Shown here: piece by piece, positions 35,556 through 44,885 of the stretch
How the letters are laid out: every line of letters starts with the position of its first letter
Position numbering within the stretch: the stretch's first letter is position 1
Assembly (NCBI GenBank): GCA_026627305.1
Contig: JAPNVD010000027.1
Coordinates: forward strand, 62,001-126,000
DNA length: 64,000 nucleotides
Reading direction: 5' to 3'
DNA from: Sulfolobaceae archaeon
GTDB lineage: Archaea > Thermoproteota > Thermoprotei_A > Sulfolobales > Sulfolobaceae
Made by a program: the position numbers and the translations under genes
Notes under the pieces: model-generated
What the model saw: only the letters and a program-made list of their open reading frames with translations
Told to the model about the DNA's origin: nothing
Databases searched by the model: none

Positions 35556-36768
35556 CGTTTCTAAGTTAACCTTATTGGTTTCTGGTCCCATCGCCAACCC
35601 TATTATCGCTATTATCCATCCTAAGCTAAATACTATGAAAGTCGCTGTAAATACATTGATCTGAGTTGCTAACAACGATATAAACAATTGCGTCCACCCT
35701 GCAACTAGAAAAGCACCATTATATGCAGTACCTATACCTGTTGCTCTTGAGAACGTCTTAAACCTTTCAGCAAGATAAGCTGGGGATATTGACGACGCCA
35801 GGTTTACTAAGAAGCCGAAGGCTACCGTATAGTCAACTAATAGGTAAGTGGATGGTAAATGGAAATATAGTAGAGCTCCTCCTATTATCCCTATTATGGA
35901 ACCAATAATTCCAATTGTTTTCCTCCCTACATAATCTGATAATAGCCCAGCCAATAGCATTGATGGTATTCCTATTATATTCATATAAAGTAGTATACGC
36001 CCATAGAATGCAGGACTTAAATGCATTACTGTTCCATATAATACCGATAAGTACTGTGGTCCGGCATATATAGCCATCCAGAAACCTATCATCACTATTA
36101 GGGGTTGCCATATCGTCTTAAGCCCAGCTAATGGATTCTTACCCTTCACTTTCACCCACATCTCGGGTTCAGCCATCTTAAATCTTATCAGAACAGCTAA
36201 TAATGCTGGAAATATTCCTATAAGGAATATTATTCTCCAATACGTTGTAAAGAAAGTTTTGCCATATATGCTTGCCAACAACGTAAACAAGAAGTCAACT
36301 ATTACGAATCCCACTAGTACTCCTGACTGCATTATTCCTGATAGTATACCTCTTCTCCTTGAAATGCTCTCCATAGATATTGTAAAACTTCCTGCAACAT
36401 CTCCGCCTATGAATATTCCTTGTAATATTCTTAATAGAGACAGTAAAATTGAAGCTATTATACCTATTTGTAGGTAGGTAGGTAGGTAAGAACGCAGTCA
36501 AACCTATAGATAAAGAATAACCTAGAACTGTTATTAACATGCTAGCTCTCCTTCCTAGCTTGTCTCCGATGTAACCGAAAATAAAACCTCCAAGTGGTCT
36601 AGAAATTATGGTAAACACTATAGGCAATGATGCTGCTAATAACTCCAATTGTTTTGGATAGAATAAAGCACCTAGTATTGAAGATGTTATTACGACAGCA
36701 CCTAGATCATAGCCATCCATAACCCAAGAAATATAAGCTCCTATTACATTAGTCGTATTGCTTTTCAT
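35550..36768 (-). pseudogene. MFS transporter with frameshift at GTAG repeat
   Basis: The gene encodes a metabolite:H+ symporter-type MFS protein of about 404 residues but is split into two frames. The first (from ATG 36768) has [18 protein letters not shown] and runs to FLPTYLPT; the second, one frame over, continues with [19 protein letters not shown] and the MFS motif GGDVAGS, then to the C-terminus at 35550. The break falls in a GTAG tandem repeat at 36470-36488. Removing one 4-base unit restores one frame reading [13 protein letters not shown]. No other damage is visible, so this is a recent or reversible break, or a sequencing slip. Confidence 0.88.
36470..36488. repeat. GTAG tetranucleotide tandem repeat (4.75 units)
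   Basis: The repeat GTAG-GTAG-GTAG-GTAG-GTA lies inside the MFS gene and marks the point where its reading frame breaks. Loss of one unit, or gain of two, would bring the two halves into one frame. Short tetranucleotide runs of this kind are slippage-prone and are used as on/off switches in bacteria. Confidence 0.9.
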
Positions 36769-36836
36769 GAAAAAAGAAAAATTAATAGAAAATAAAAGTT
36801 TTACTGAAAATTTTTATATAATATTTATGAACAGCC

Positions 36837-37625
36837 CTATATAGTATATAAAATAAGCGAAACCACAATTATTATCGATATTAACTGGTGTAATCCTACA
36901 GAGATTCCAGGTTTAGTTGGATTTTTATTGATAGATCTATATACCAACATTCCAATTACCACTTCTATTATGGTAAGTATTAGAGGAATCCAATATTTTA
37001 GTAAAATTAATGAAATTAAAAATATCACTACAGCAATACCATGGATGGCCCAAGCCCATTGTATCTTATTTTCAGGGATGATAACTTCTCCTATCTTTTC
37101 CCTCATTTTTCTTAATCCTGTTACCGTTCCTCCTATGAATAGTACGAAGTAGAGAAAGTGAGGCGGAATTATAGCGTTAATGAGAAATTCTAATAATTTT
37201 GACGAACTAAAACCTAGTCCCAATAAGAAATAAACCACGAATGTTGTATAGGCTGCAATATCATGAAACCCTTGAAATATTGATGGAAGTTTTCCTGCTA
37301 GGACATAAAGTGTTGATAAGCCTAGGAGAGCTGTGAACACTACCGAAATAAATCCCACAATAGTTATCATGTTGAAATCAAAAATTAGAAGAAATAGTGA
37401 AACTAGCCCCACGATTGTGGCTAATATCCTATGAATTGCTTCGAAGTCTCCTCTAACCGCTAGCTCAAGAATATTGTGAGTATATGGCCATCTAGTTCCT
37501 AAACTCAATCCATATCCATATCCTTCAACAATACCTCCTAGCACTATTGTGAGTGCTGCTAATGCAGATTCAAAGAATCCTAAAAAGGAGTATAAAATCA
37601 TCAAACATATAAACCTTATTATCAA
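36837..37625 (-). CDS. ctaA: Heme A synthase (CtaA/Cox15 family)
   Basis: This membrane enzyme oxidises the C8 methyl of heme O to a formyl group. The 262-residue protein has about eight hydrophobic helices and the four heme-ligand His expected: His65 in EAIHRILA (with Glu62), His121 in FHDIAAY, His195 in WAIHGIAV and His246 in LHQLIS. Sulfolobales oxidases contain heme As, so this gene fits respiration. It is downstream of ctaB with a 34-base gap, same strand. Confidence 0.88.
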   Translation of the reverse strand: MIIRFICLMILYSFLGFFESALAALTIVLGGIVEGYGYGLSLGTRWPYTHNILELAVRGDFEAIHRILATIVGLVSLFLLIFDFNMITIVGFISVVFTALLGLSTLYVLAGKLPSIFQGFHDIAAYTTFVVYFLLGLGFSSSKLLEFLINAIIPPHFLYFVLFIGGTVTGLRKMREKIGEVIIPENKIQWAWAIHGIAVVIFLISLILLKYWIPLILTIIEVVIGMLVYRSINKNPTKPGISVGLHQLISIIIVVSLILYTI

Positions 37626-37659
37626 TTATAAAGTTATGTTTAATAGAAACGTAAAATAG

Positions 37660-38550
37660 TTATATAAAAACATGTAGTAAATTTAGGCTAGAAAATGTAA
37701 TAACACCAATAAAGTAGAGAGCTAGATAGGGTGAGGAGACCTTAAAGTTTTTCCACGCTTCTTCTTTAGTTGGGTTTCTTAATAGTCTAATATTATAAAA
37801 CAACAAAGGTGCAGAAATTATTATTGTATAGATTAGGAAGTAAGTATTAATCAAATAAGCTAAGTAAATAGCTATAGGTAACATTAGTATATTACTAACG
37901 AAGATGGACAACGAAGATGTCCTCTCGTCTACAATTGTAGGTAGCATGGGTATGTTAGCTCTTTTATAGTCATCTTTATATCTTAACGCCAATGACCAAA
38001 AGTGTCCTGGAGTCCACATGAATATTAACAATCCAAGTAATAACCCCGATAATGTAAGTGAAGGATGTTCTGCAGCAAATCCTGTCCAGGCGGCTGCGCT
38101 TCCAGCTAAACCGCCAATTACAATGTTCCAATAAGTTCTTGGCTTGAGTAACATAGTATACACAATCAAATATACAAAAGCTCCAATTCCTATGAAGAGC
38201 GTGACTAAAAATCCGTCGATTGTCGATGCCGTTAAAGAAATTAAGGTCATAATAACGCCGATAATAATAGCTTCCTTACTACTAATTATTCCTAGAACTG
38301 TTGGTCTTTTTGAGGTTCTAGTCATCACTTTATCTCTATTAATCTCTAATCCGCTATTTATTATCATGACTCCGGCACTAGCGAATGTTCCACAAAGTAT
38401 TGCAATAAAGAGTCTTATTATATTAAATGAGATTACATTCAATAACCCTCCAGTTATTGCTGCTAGATCTAGTAACCAAATCACATGGAACTTTGATAAT
38501 TTAAGTATGCTGGTAATTTTAGATTTCAGTGATACATTCGAATACATCAT
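37660..38550 (-). CDS. ctaB: Protoheme IX prenyltransferase (heme O synthase)
   Basis: This UbiA-fold membrane enzyme attaches a prenyl chain to heme B, the step before CtaA. The Asp-rich first motif reads NSGLEINRDKVMTRTSKRP, with Glu and Asn replacing two usual Asp but the KRP end kept; the second region WTPGHFWSLALRYKDDYKRA is typical of CtaB. The 296 residues carry about nine hydrophobic helices. It is first of the ctaB-ctaA pair. The 173-base gap to the divergent formate dehydrogenase operon is very AT-rich. Confidence 0.93.
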   Translation of the reverse strand: MMYSNVSLKSKITSILKLSKFHVIWLLDLAAITGGLLNVISFNIIRLFIAILCGTFASAGVMIINSGLEINRDKVMTRTSKRPTVLGIISSKEAIIIGVIMTLISLTASTIDGFLVTLFIGIGAFVYLIVYTMLLKPRTYWNIVIGGLAGSAAAWTGFAAEHPSLTLSGLLLGLLIFMWTPGHFWSLALRYKDDYKRANIPMLPTIVDERTSSLSIFVSNILMLPIAIYLAYLINTYFLIYTIIISAPLLFYNIRLLRNPTKEEAWKNFKVSSPYLALYFIGVITFSSLNLLHVFI

Positions 38551-38723
38551 ATTATTTTAAGAAAAAGGGAGTTATATAGTTTTATTTATTAAAAAACCAT
38601 AATTACCTAAATAGAATCTTCTTAAAAAAGATTATTGCAATAATATAATTATTAATTTTTAAAATTTGATTAAGTGTAAACTTTATGGTAAAATTTTTGG
38701 TCTTAGTTGACTAATAAAATATT

Positions 38724-40760
38724 ATGGGTAATACTCTGAATGTTAATCTCACTGTTTGTCCCTTTTGCAGTGTGGGATGTAGCTTTTATGTAGTCAAAAA
38801 TGATGGATCATATGAAATTATACCAGCAAGAGGGTCTCCTGTAAATGAAGGTAAATTGTGTATAAAAGGATGGCATGCACTTGATTTTGTGCTTAGCAAA
38901 GACAGATTATTGAAACCGTTAATAAGAAGAGGCAATTCATTTATTGAAGCATCTTGGAATGAAGCTTTAGATATTGTTGCTAATAAATTAAGGGAAATAA
39001 GGGATAAATATGGTCCAGATTCAATTGGCTTTATTTCGTCAGCCAAAGCTACTAATGAAGATAATTATATATTTCAAAAATTTGCGCGTGTGATCTTTGG
39101 CACTAATAACGTTGATCACTGTGCAAGGCTTTGCCATTCAAGTACAGTAGAAGGGTTAATAAGGGCGTTTGGTACGGGAGCTATGACGTTTTCAATCAGC
39201 GATATTGATAACGCTGATCTTATTTTTATTGTAGGTTCAAATACGACAGAGCATCATCCGATAATAGGATCTAAGATAATTAACGCTGTAAAAAAGGGAG
39301 CGAACTTAATAGTTATTGATCCTAAACTGACTAAAATTGCATCATTAGCTACAATTCATTTGCAGAATTTGCCAGGAACTGATATTCCTATATTAAACGC
39401 TATTGCTAATATACTTATTAAGGAGAATTATGTAGATTGGGAATTTATAAATCATAGAACCGAGGGATTTGATGAGTTTAGAAAAATTATTGAAAAGTAT
39501 ACGCCAGAATATGCTAGTAAAATAAGTGAAGTTCCAGAAAAGCAAATAATAGAGGCAGCAGAACTATATGGAAAATCTAAGAGAACAATATTTTTCTACG
39601 CGATGGGTGTTACACAACATATTCAAGGAACTGAAACAGTAGAAGCTATAGCAAATCTTGCTATGTTAAAAGGAAATGTAGGGAGAGAAAGTACAGGGGT
39701 AGGCCCATTGAGAGGACAAAACAACGTTCAAGGAGCTAGCGATATGGGAGCGTTATCTGATTTTTTGCCAGGTTATGTTAGAGTTTGGGATTCTAATGCT
39801 AAAGAAAGAATAGAGAAGATATGGAATGCTAAAATTCCAGAAAAACCTGGTCTTACGGTAACCGAAATGTTTGAGGCTGCGTTAGAGGGCAGATTAAAAG
39901 CGATGTATATAATCGGCGAAAATCCTGTAGTTTCTGATCCTCATCCCGAATTAGTAAGAAAAGCTTTAGAGAATCTAGAATTCTTAGTAGTTCAAGACCT
40001 CTTCCTTACGGAGACTGCAAAATATGCTGATGTTATATTACCAGCAAAAAGTTTTGCGGAAAAGAAGGGAACATTTACTAGTACAGAAAGAAGAATACAA
40101 AAAGTTCATCCAGTTGTGAATATTGAAGGACCATTAGAAGATTGGAAAATAATCACATTATTAGCTAGAAGGCTAGGATATGATTGGAACTATGAGGATT
40201 CGGATGATATTTTAAGAGAAATAAATTTAGTTGTACCCCAATATGCTGGCGCTACTCCTGAGAGACTTGAAGAACATCCGTTTGGTCTTCAATGGCCTGT
40301 GACAAGGGATGGTAAAGAAACTAAAATTCTTCATAAAGATAGATTCACCAGAGGATTAGGAAAATTCCATGCAGTTGAATGGAATGGATATGTTGAAACA
40401 AGGGATTCGCAATATCCATTCGTTCTCACTACAGGCGGAATATATTATCATTGGTGTTCAGGGGTTATGACGATACGTAGTCATATATTATACAGAGAAG
40501 CTCCAGAAGCCTATGTTGAGATAAATGTAGAGGATGCTAAATTACTAAATATCAAGAACGGTCAATATGTTAAAGTAAAGACAAAGTATGGCGAAGTTAA
40601 AGTAAAAGCTATGATTTCTGAAGATATAAAAAGAGGAGTATTGTTTATTCCTTTCCATTATAGTAACGTTCCTGTAAACGAGCTTATAGGCTATCATAAG
40701 GATCCTATTTCACGAATACCAGAATATAAGGTGGTGGCTGCAAGAATAGAGGTGATATGA
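38724..40760 (+). CDS. fdhF: Formate dehydrogenase catalytic subunit (Mo/W)
   Basis: This 678-residue molybdopterin enzyme oxidises formate. The [4Fe-4S] ligands are Cys12, Cys15, Cys19 and Cys46 (CPFCSVGC, KLCIKGW). The catalytic Cys, in place of selenocysteine, is Cys137 in DHCARLCHSS, the formate dehydrogenase signature with the adjacent His; RGQNNVQGASDMG is also characteristic. The C-terminal domain (from about 560) binds the second pterin. No Tat signal is seen, so it is cytoplasmic. Two electron-transfer genes follow with ATGA-type overlaps. Confidence 0.92.
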   Translation: MGNTLNVNLTVCPFCSVGCSFYVVKNDGSYEIIPARGSPVNEGKLCIKGWHALDFVLSKDRLLKPLIRRGNSFIEASWNEALDIVANKLREIRDKYGPDSIGFISSAKATNEDNYIFQKFARVIFGTNNVDHCARLCHSSTVEGLIRAFGTGAMTFSISDIDNADLIFIVGSNTTEHHPIIGSKIINAVKKGANLIVIDPKLTKIASLATIHLQNLPGTDIPILNAIANILIKENYVDWEFINHRTEGFDEFRKIIEKYTPEYASKISEVPEKQIIEAAELYGKSKRTIFFYAMGVTQHIQGTETVEAIANLAMLKGNVGRESTGVGPLRGQNNVQGASDMGALSDFLPGYVRVWDSNAKERIEKIWNAKIPEKPGLTVTEMFEAALEGRLKAMYIIGENPVVSDPHPELVRKALENLEFLVVQDLFLTETAKYADVILPAKSFAEKKGTFTSTERRIQKVHPVVNIEGPLEDWKIITLLARRLGYDWNYEDSDDILREINLVVPQYAGATPERLEEHPFGLQWPVTRDGKETKILHKDRFTRGLGKFHAVEWNGYVETRDSQYPFVLTTGGIYYHWCSGVMTIRSHILYREAPEAYVEINVEDAKLLNIKNGQYVKVKTKYGEVKVKAMISEDIKRGVLFIPFHYSNVPVNELIGYHKDPISRIPEYKVVAARIEVI

Positions 40761-41749
40761 TGAAAGTATATAAAATTAGTAAAGATAAACTGAAGGCTTA
40801 TTTATCATACCTCTTAAATAAGGGATATTCTATTTACGGTCCTGTAAAAACGACTTCAGGTGATGTGATTTTTTCTAAAATAGAAGATCCAGAACATTTT
40901 GTAGATGAAAAAAGTACAAATGGTCCTAAATCTGTTGTATTTCCGGAAAGAGAGATAATATTTAGGTATAGAGAAGGTAAAATAATAGAAGAGAAGTCAG
41001 ATGAAAGAAGGATTTTATTTGGCACAAGGACATGCGAGATTGAAGGTTTTAGAATGTTAGATGATGTTTTATTGAAAGGGAAATATAAGGATATTTCATA
41101 CGAGAGGAAGAGGAGTAATTCGATAATAGTTAATTTTGCTTGTACGAAGGCATGCAAATACGGATTTTGCACTACTTTTCAAGGACCTAAACTGAAGAAT
41201 GGTTTCTCTCTTCAATTCATAGATATTGGTGATGACTATCTTGTAGAGGCAATGAATGAGGAATTAATAGTCCCTGAGTACTTTACTGAGGCTTCCGAAG
41301 AGGATATTAAGAAAGCTGAAGAAAATATTAATAATGTTTATAAGGAAATGGAACAACTTCCTATAAAAGATATTGAGAAGAAGATTAAATTTAATGATGA
41401 GATATGGAATAAGCTTGGAAATTATTGTATAAATTGTGGAGCATGTAACTATTCCTGCCCAACTTGTTTTTGTTTTGATGTTTATGATGTAAAAATAGGG
41501 AACGAGATTCTAAGAATAAGGGAATGGGACTCATGCCTTCTAGAAGGGTTTAGCAGACTTGCGGGTTTTAATAATCCTAGAAAGGACAATGCGAGTAGAC
41601 TTATTCAAAGGTTTTATCATAAATTAGTTTATCATAAGCTAAATTATGGCTACTATTTATGTACTGGTTGTGGAAGATGCATAGAGCAATGTCCTGTTAA
41701 TATCGATATTAGGGACGTGATCAAATATTTTTCAGGAGGTGAGCTATGA
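40757..41749 (+). CDS. Iron-sulfur electron-transfer subunit (HydB/AsrA-like)
   Basis: This 330-residue protein resembles the beta subunit of archaeal sulfhydrogenase and AsrA of anaerobic sulfite reductase. Two ferredoxin-type clusters are seen near the C-terminus, CINCGACNYSCPTC and CTGCGRCIEQCPVN, and an earlier Cys group CTKACKYGFC near residue 130. It passes electrons between FdhF and the flavin subunit. Its start overlaps the fdhF stop (ATGATG, with GGTGAT before it). Its last codons GGEL contain the perfect ribosome-binding site of the next gene. Confidence 0.85.
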   Translation: MMKVYKISKDKLKAYLSYLLNKGYSIYGPVKTTSGDVIFSKIEDPEHFVDEKSTNGPKSVVFPEREIIFRYREGKIIEEKSDERRILFGTRTCEIEGFRMLDDVLLKGKYKDISYERKRSNSIIVNFACTKACKYGFCTTFQGPKLKNGFSLQFIDIGDDYLVEAMNEELIVPEYFTEASEEDIKKAEENINNVYKEMEQLPIKDIEKKIKFNDEIWNKLGNYCINCGACNYSCPTCFCFDVYDVKIGNEILRIREWDSCLLEGFSRLAGFNNPRKDNASRLIQRFYHKLVYHKLNYGYYLCTGCGRCIEQCPVNIDIRDVIKYFSGGEL

Positions 41750-42561
41750 TGCAAGTTTACACTAATGAAATGTTACCTAAAACGGTCAGAATATTAAAAA
41801 TATGTGATGAGACTCCTGATACAAAGACATTCATCTTGGAGAATATAACCAAGAGGATACCAAAACCAGGACAATTTTATATGATCTCGGTATTTGGTGT
41901 GGGTGAATTTCCCGTATCGTTTGGTAGTGCAAATGAAAATAACTTACTAATAACAGTAAAAAAGGTAGGCCAGGGAACTGGTGCTCTTTTTGAGTTAGGT
42001 GAAAATGATATAGTAGGATTAAGAGGTCCTTATGGTAATGGCTTTCCAATTGAGGAATTTACAGGTAAAAATATAGTTCTGATAGGTGGTGGAATAGGAA
42101 TTCCACCTTTAAGAAGTGTAATGGAATATATTTCGCAACATAGAAACGAGTTTGGATATGTCCAATTACTCTACGGTGCTAGAAGCCCTAAAGATATCGT
42201 GTATAAGGATAAATTGTTAAAAGATTGGCCTAAAATTATTGATGTAAAGTTAACGGTTGATGTACCTGATGAAACATGGAAAGGCCACGTTGGTGTAGTA
42301 ACCACTTTATTCGATCAAATAAAAAATCTTGACAGCATATTTCTAATAGTTGGTCCGGAAATCATGATGAGGTACTCGGTATTAGAACTTAAAAAGAGAG
42401 GAGTTAAAGAATCTCAGATATATTTGTCTTTAGAGAGAAAAATGAAATGCGGGATAGGCATATGTGGTCACTGTAATTTAGGTCGATTTTATGTATGTAA
42501 AGATGGTCCTGTATTTAGATATGATATTATAGCTAATGAGAGAGAATTATTCTATGGGTAA
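41746..42561 (+). CDS. FAD/NAD(P)-binding subunit (HydG/AsrB-like)
   Basis: This 271-residue reductase subunit has an FAD-binding beta barrel (KPGQFYMISVFG, LRGPYGNGFP), an NAD(P) domain (VLIGGGIGIPPLRSVMEY) and a C-terminal [2Fe-2S] site, CGIGICGHCNLGRFYVC. With the two preceding subunits it would make a soluble formate:NAD(P)+ oxidoreductase like the sulfhydrogenase-type complexes of Thermococcales, but no hydrogenase subunits are present. GGAGGTGA stands just before the ATGATG start. It ends tail to tail with the binding-protein gene (15-base overlap). Confidence 0.88.
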   Translation: MMQVYTNEMLPKTVRILKICDETPDTKTFILENITKRIPKPGQFYMISVFGVGEFPVSFGSANENNLLITVKKVGQGTGALFELGENDIVGLRGPYGNGFPIEEFTGKNIVLIGGGIGIPPLRSVMEYISQHRNEFGYVQLLYGARSPKDIVYKDKLLKDWPKIIDVKLTVDVPDETWKGHVGVVTTLFDQIKNLDSIFLIVGPEIMMRYSVLELKKRGVKESQIYLSLERKMKCGIGICGHCNLGRFYVCKDGPVFRYDIIANERELFYG

Positions 42562-43581
42562 GGTTACATTTAGTGTATTTTTTACCCATGTTGTATTTAT
42601 ATAATGTGGAGCGTTTCCATTTATTATGTAATCTAACATCCCTACAGCATATACTGCCAATGGCCCTGGTTCTTGAAGTAAATATTCTGGTAAACCATCT
42701 GATAATATATAGATATGACCTTCCTTATACGCCGTAGTGTTTTGGATTCCAGGTATACTATTTAACATCTGCAAAGTATACGTGTAATTATACATAGCAA
42801 CTACTATTATTATATCAGGATTCTTAACTATTAATTGCGAAGGGCTCACTAATGGATAACCGCTAAGTTGTTGAAATACGTTTATACCTCCTGCCTCTTG
42901 GATTATTGAATTTATAAATACGTTTCCACCAGCAGTGTAAAAGCTTCCATCTGGGTTAATCCATCCAATGTATGCTATTGTTATATTTCTATTTGTAGAG
43001 TTAAATTTTGAGAGCATTGTATTCATCCAACTTATAAGCTGTTCAGCCTGCTGTAAATGGTTAAATGCTTTACCCGCTAATAAAACATCATTTTCGATTT
43101 GAGTGAAGTTGTAATCTAAGTCTCCTTTAAGGAAAAGTACATTGAGACCAGCACTCTGAAATTGCTGCAAATACTCTCCTTCAAGACCACCATCTGCAAC
43201 AACTATTTGTGGTTTTAATAATACGATTCCTGTAACATTTGGTGGATATATGCTGTTTATTATTGTAACATTAGCTGGTAACGCTGAAGTTTCGTTCAAA
43301 TACTGTAAAAGTAAATATGACCAATAATCTACTCCTATTAATTGTTTACCTAGTCCAATGCCTACTAATATCTGTGTAACGCTAGGTGCTATTGATACAA
43401 TTCTATTAGGATTTGCAGGAACAATTACTGCTCTTCCTAAGCCATCAGTTACCGTTACTGGAGATTGCACAGAGGACGTTTTTTGAAATTCCAGATAGGC
43501 TACGACACTTCCTAATGCTGCTATAATTATTACTACAACTATTATAGCTACCTGAATTGCAGTTAGGGCTTTATTTTTCAT
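42547..43581 (-). CDS. ABC binding protein for iron chelate or cobalamin
   Basis: This 344-residue extracellular protein is of the BtuF/FepB class III binding-protein family (GRAVIVPANPNRIVSIAPSV, then LKPQIVVADGG). The N-terminus MKNKALTAIQVAIIVVVIII looks like a class III (pilin-type) signal, with probable cleavage after KA by the archaeal peptidase PibD, as known for Sulfolobus sugar-binding proteins. Many NxT/S sites fit surface glycosylation. No permease or ATPase gene is adjacent, so its transporter must lie elsewhere. The ligand cannot be told from sequence. Confidence 0.82.
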   Translation of the reverse strand: MKNKALTAIQVAIIVVVIIIAALGSVVAYLEFQKTSSVQSPVTVTDGLGRAVIVPANPNRIVSIAPSVTQILVGIGLGKQLIGVDYWSYLLLQYLNETSALPANVTIINSIYPPNVTGIVLLKPQIVVADGGLEGEYLQQFQSAGLNVLFLKGDLDYNFTQIENDVLLAGKAFNHLQQAEQLISWMNTMLSKFNSTNRNITIAYIGWINPDGSFYTAGGNVFINSIIQEAGGINVFQQLSGYPLVSPSQLIVKNPDIIIVVAMYNYTYTLQMLNSIPGIQNTTAYKEGHIYILSDGLPEYLLQEPGPLAVYAVGMLDYIINGNAPHYINTTWVKNTLNVTLPIE

Positions 43582-43607
43582 AGGTATAGGATACCCTATC
43601 CATATAT

Positions 43608-44858
43608 TTAAGTCTTTCTTTTTAACGATAAGCTCCTTACAGCTTCTAGGATCGATTCTAAGTAGCTGGGATGGGGATATACAATATCTAGTATGTCATC
43701 TAACTTAACTTTCAATCTTATAAGTACTGAGATGTTAGCAATTACATCCTCAGCATCTTCCATAAAGGCTTGGGCTCCCACTAAATAGCCATCTTTTTCA
43801 CATAATTTCAAGAAACCTTCAAACTCCTTATCTGCCGCACCTCTTGATAACGAAGCTACATTAGTTTTAACACAATTACCCTCTATTCTTCCTGCATAAG
43901 CTATTTCAGGTTTAGTATAAATTACGTAGGGCATTGCTTGAGTATTGAATCTCTTTCTTAATCCAAAAGCGTTAAGTGAGGCTATCGTTCCACCATAAAC
44001 TGCTTCAGTGGCTGTATGCGTGCCTATTATATCTCCTGCCCCAAAAATGTTTGATATGGGAGTTTCTAAGTATTCGTTTACTATCAAGCCTTTTGAATGA
44101 GGTAATTCCTCAAAACCTTCGATTGCAGGATATCTGCCAAATGCCGAAAACACTATATCAGCCTTTAATGTTTCACCATTAACTAATACCACTTTATCCT
44201 TCTCTATTTTTTGTGCTTGTGCTGATAATACGAGCTTTATACCTAATCTTCTAAGGTAGTTATACACGGCATTTCTGATCTCATCATCAATATCTGGAGA
44301 TGGCAAAATCTTATCCATCTTTTCAACCACTGTAACTTCCTTCTTCATGCTCTTTAAAAGCCAAGCCAACTCAATACCTCCAAAAGTAGCACCTATTACT
44401 ATTGCACTGTTAAAATCGCTAGTAAGAAATGGCAAATCCTCATAACCTGGAGTAGGTTTATTGCTAGACGTTCCAGTTGCGATTATCACTTTGTCTGTGT
44501 TTATTGATTCATTATTTGCTAGTATTTTACCAGACCTATAACTTCCTTTAGCATGTATTATCTCCACACCATTATCCTCTAATGTATACTCCATTCCTTT
44601 GGAAACTTTATTAGATGCCTCCTTTGCAAATTGCTGAAGCTCCTCTAAGCTTGTATTAACGATCTTTCTATAACTTTGAAGTACTGTAATCGAATGAAGT
44701 AGATGATACATAGCTTTAGAAGGAATACAGCCATAATTTACACATACTCCTCCTAATTTGTCTTCCTTCTCGATAAGCGTTACTTTGTTTCCTAAAAACG
44801 CTGAAATTAGGGCTGAATAAAAGCCAGCGGTACCTCCACCTATAACAGTTATTTTCAT
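43608..44858 (-). CDS. Dihydrolipoamide dehydrogenase-like flavoprotein
   Basis: This is a pyridine nucleotide-disulfide oxidoreductase of 416 residues. It has FAD motif ITVIGGGTAGFYSALIS, redox-active disulfide CVNYGC, NAD region AIVIGATFGGIELAWLL, second FAD motif IFGAGDIIG and a dimerisation end with HPSYLES that supplies the catalytic His-Glu pair. No lipoyl enzyme genes are nearby; the substrate may be lipoamide, CoA disulfide or a metal ion. Confidence 0.85.
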   Translation of the reverse strand: MKITVIGGGTAGFYSALISAFLGNKVTLIEKEDKLGGVCVNYGCIPSKAMYHLLHSITVLQSYRKIVNTSLEELQQFAKEASNKVSKGMEYTLEDNGVEIIHAKGSYRSGKILANNESINTDKVIIATGTSSNKPTPGYEDLPFLTSDFNSAIVIGATFGGIELAWLLKSMKKEVTVVEKMDKILPSPDIDDEIRNAVYNYLRRLGIKLVLSAQAQKIEKDKVVLVNGETLKADIVFSAFGRYPAIEGFEELPHSKGLIVNEYLETPISNIFGAGDIIGTHTATEAVYGGTIASLNAFGLRKRFNTQAMPYVIYTKPEIAYAGRIEGNCVKTNVASLSRGAADKEFEGFLKLCEKDGYLVGAQAFMEDAEDVIANISVLIRLKVKLDDILDIVYPHPSYLESILEAVRSLSLKRKT

Positions 44859-44885
44859 AAGTAATGACTTAGATATTTGCTTAAT

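Noticed and set aside
38551-38723. Operator or riboswitch upstream of the formate dehydrogenase operon
   Set aside because: The segment is very AT-rich with small palindromes such as TAATATAATTATTA, but nothing distinguishes them from chance in such sequence.
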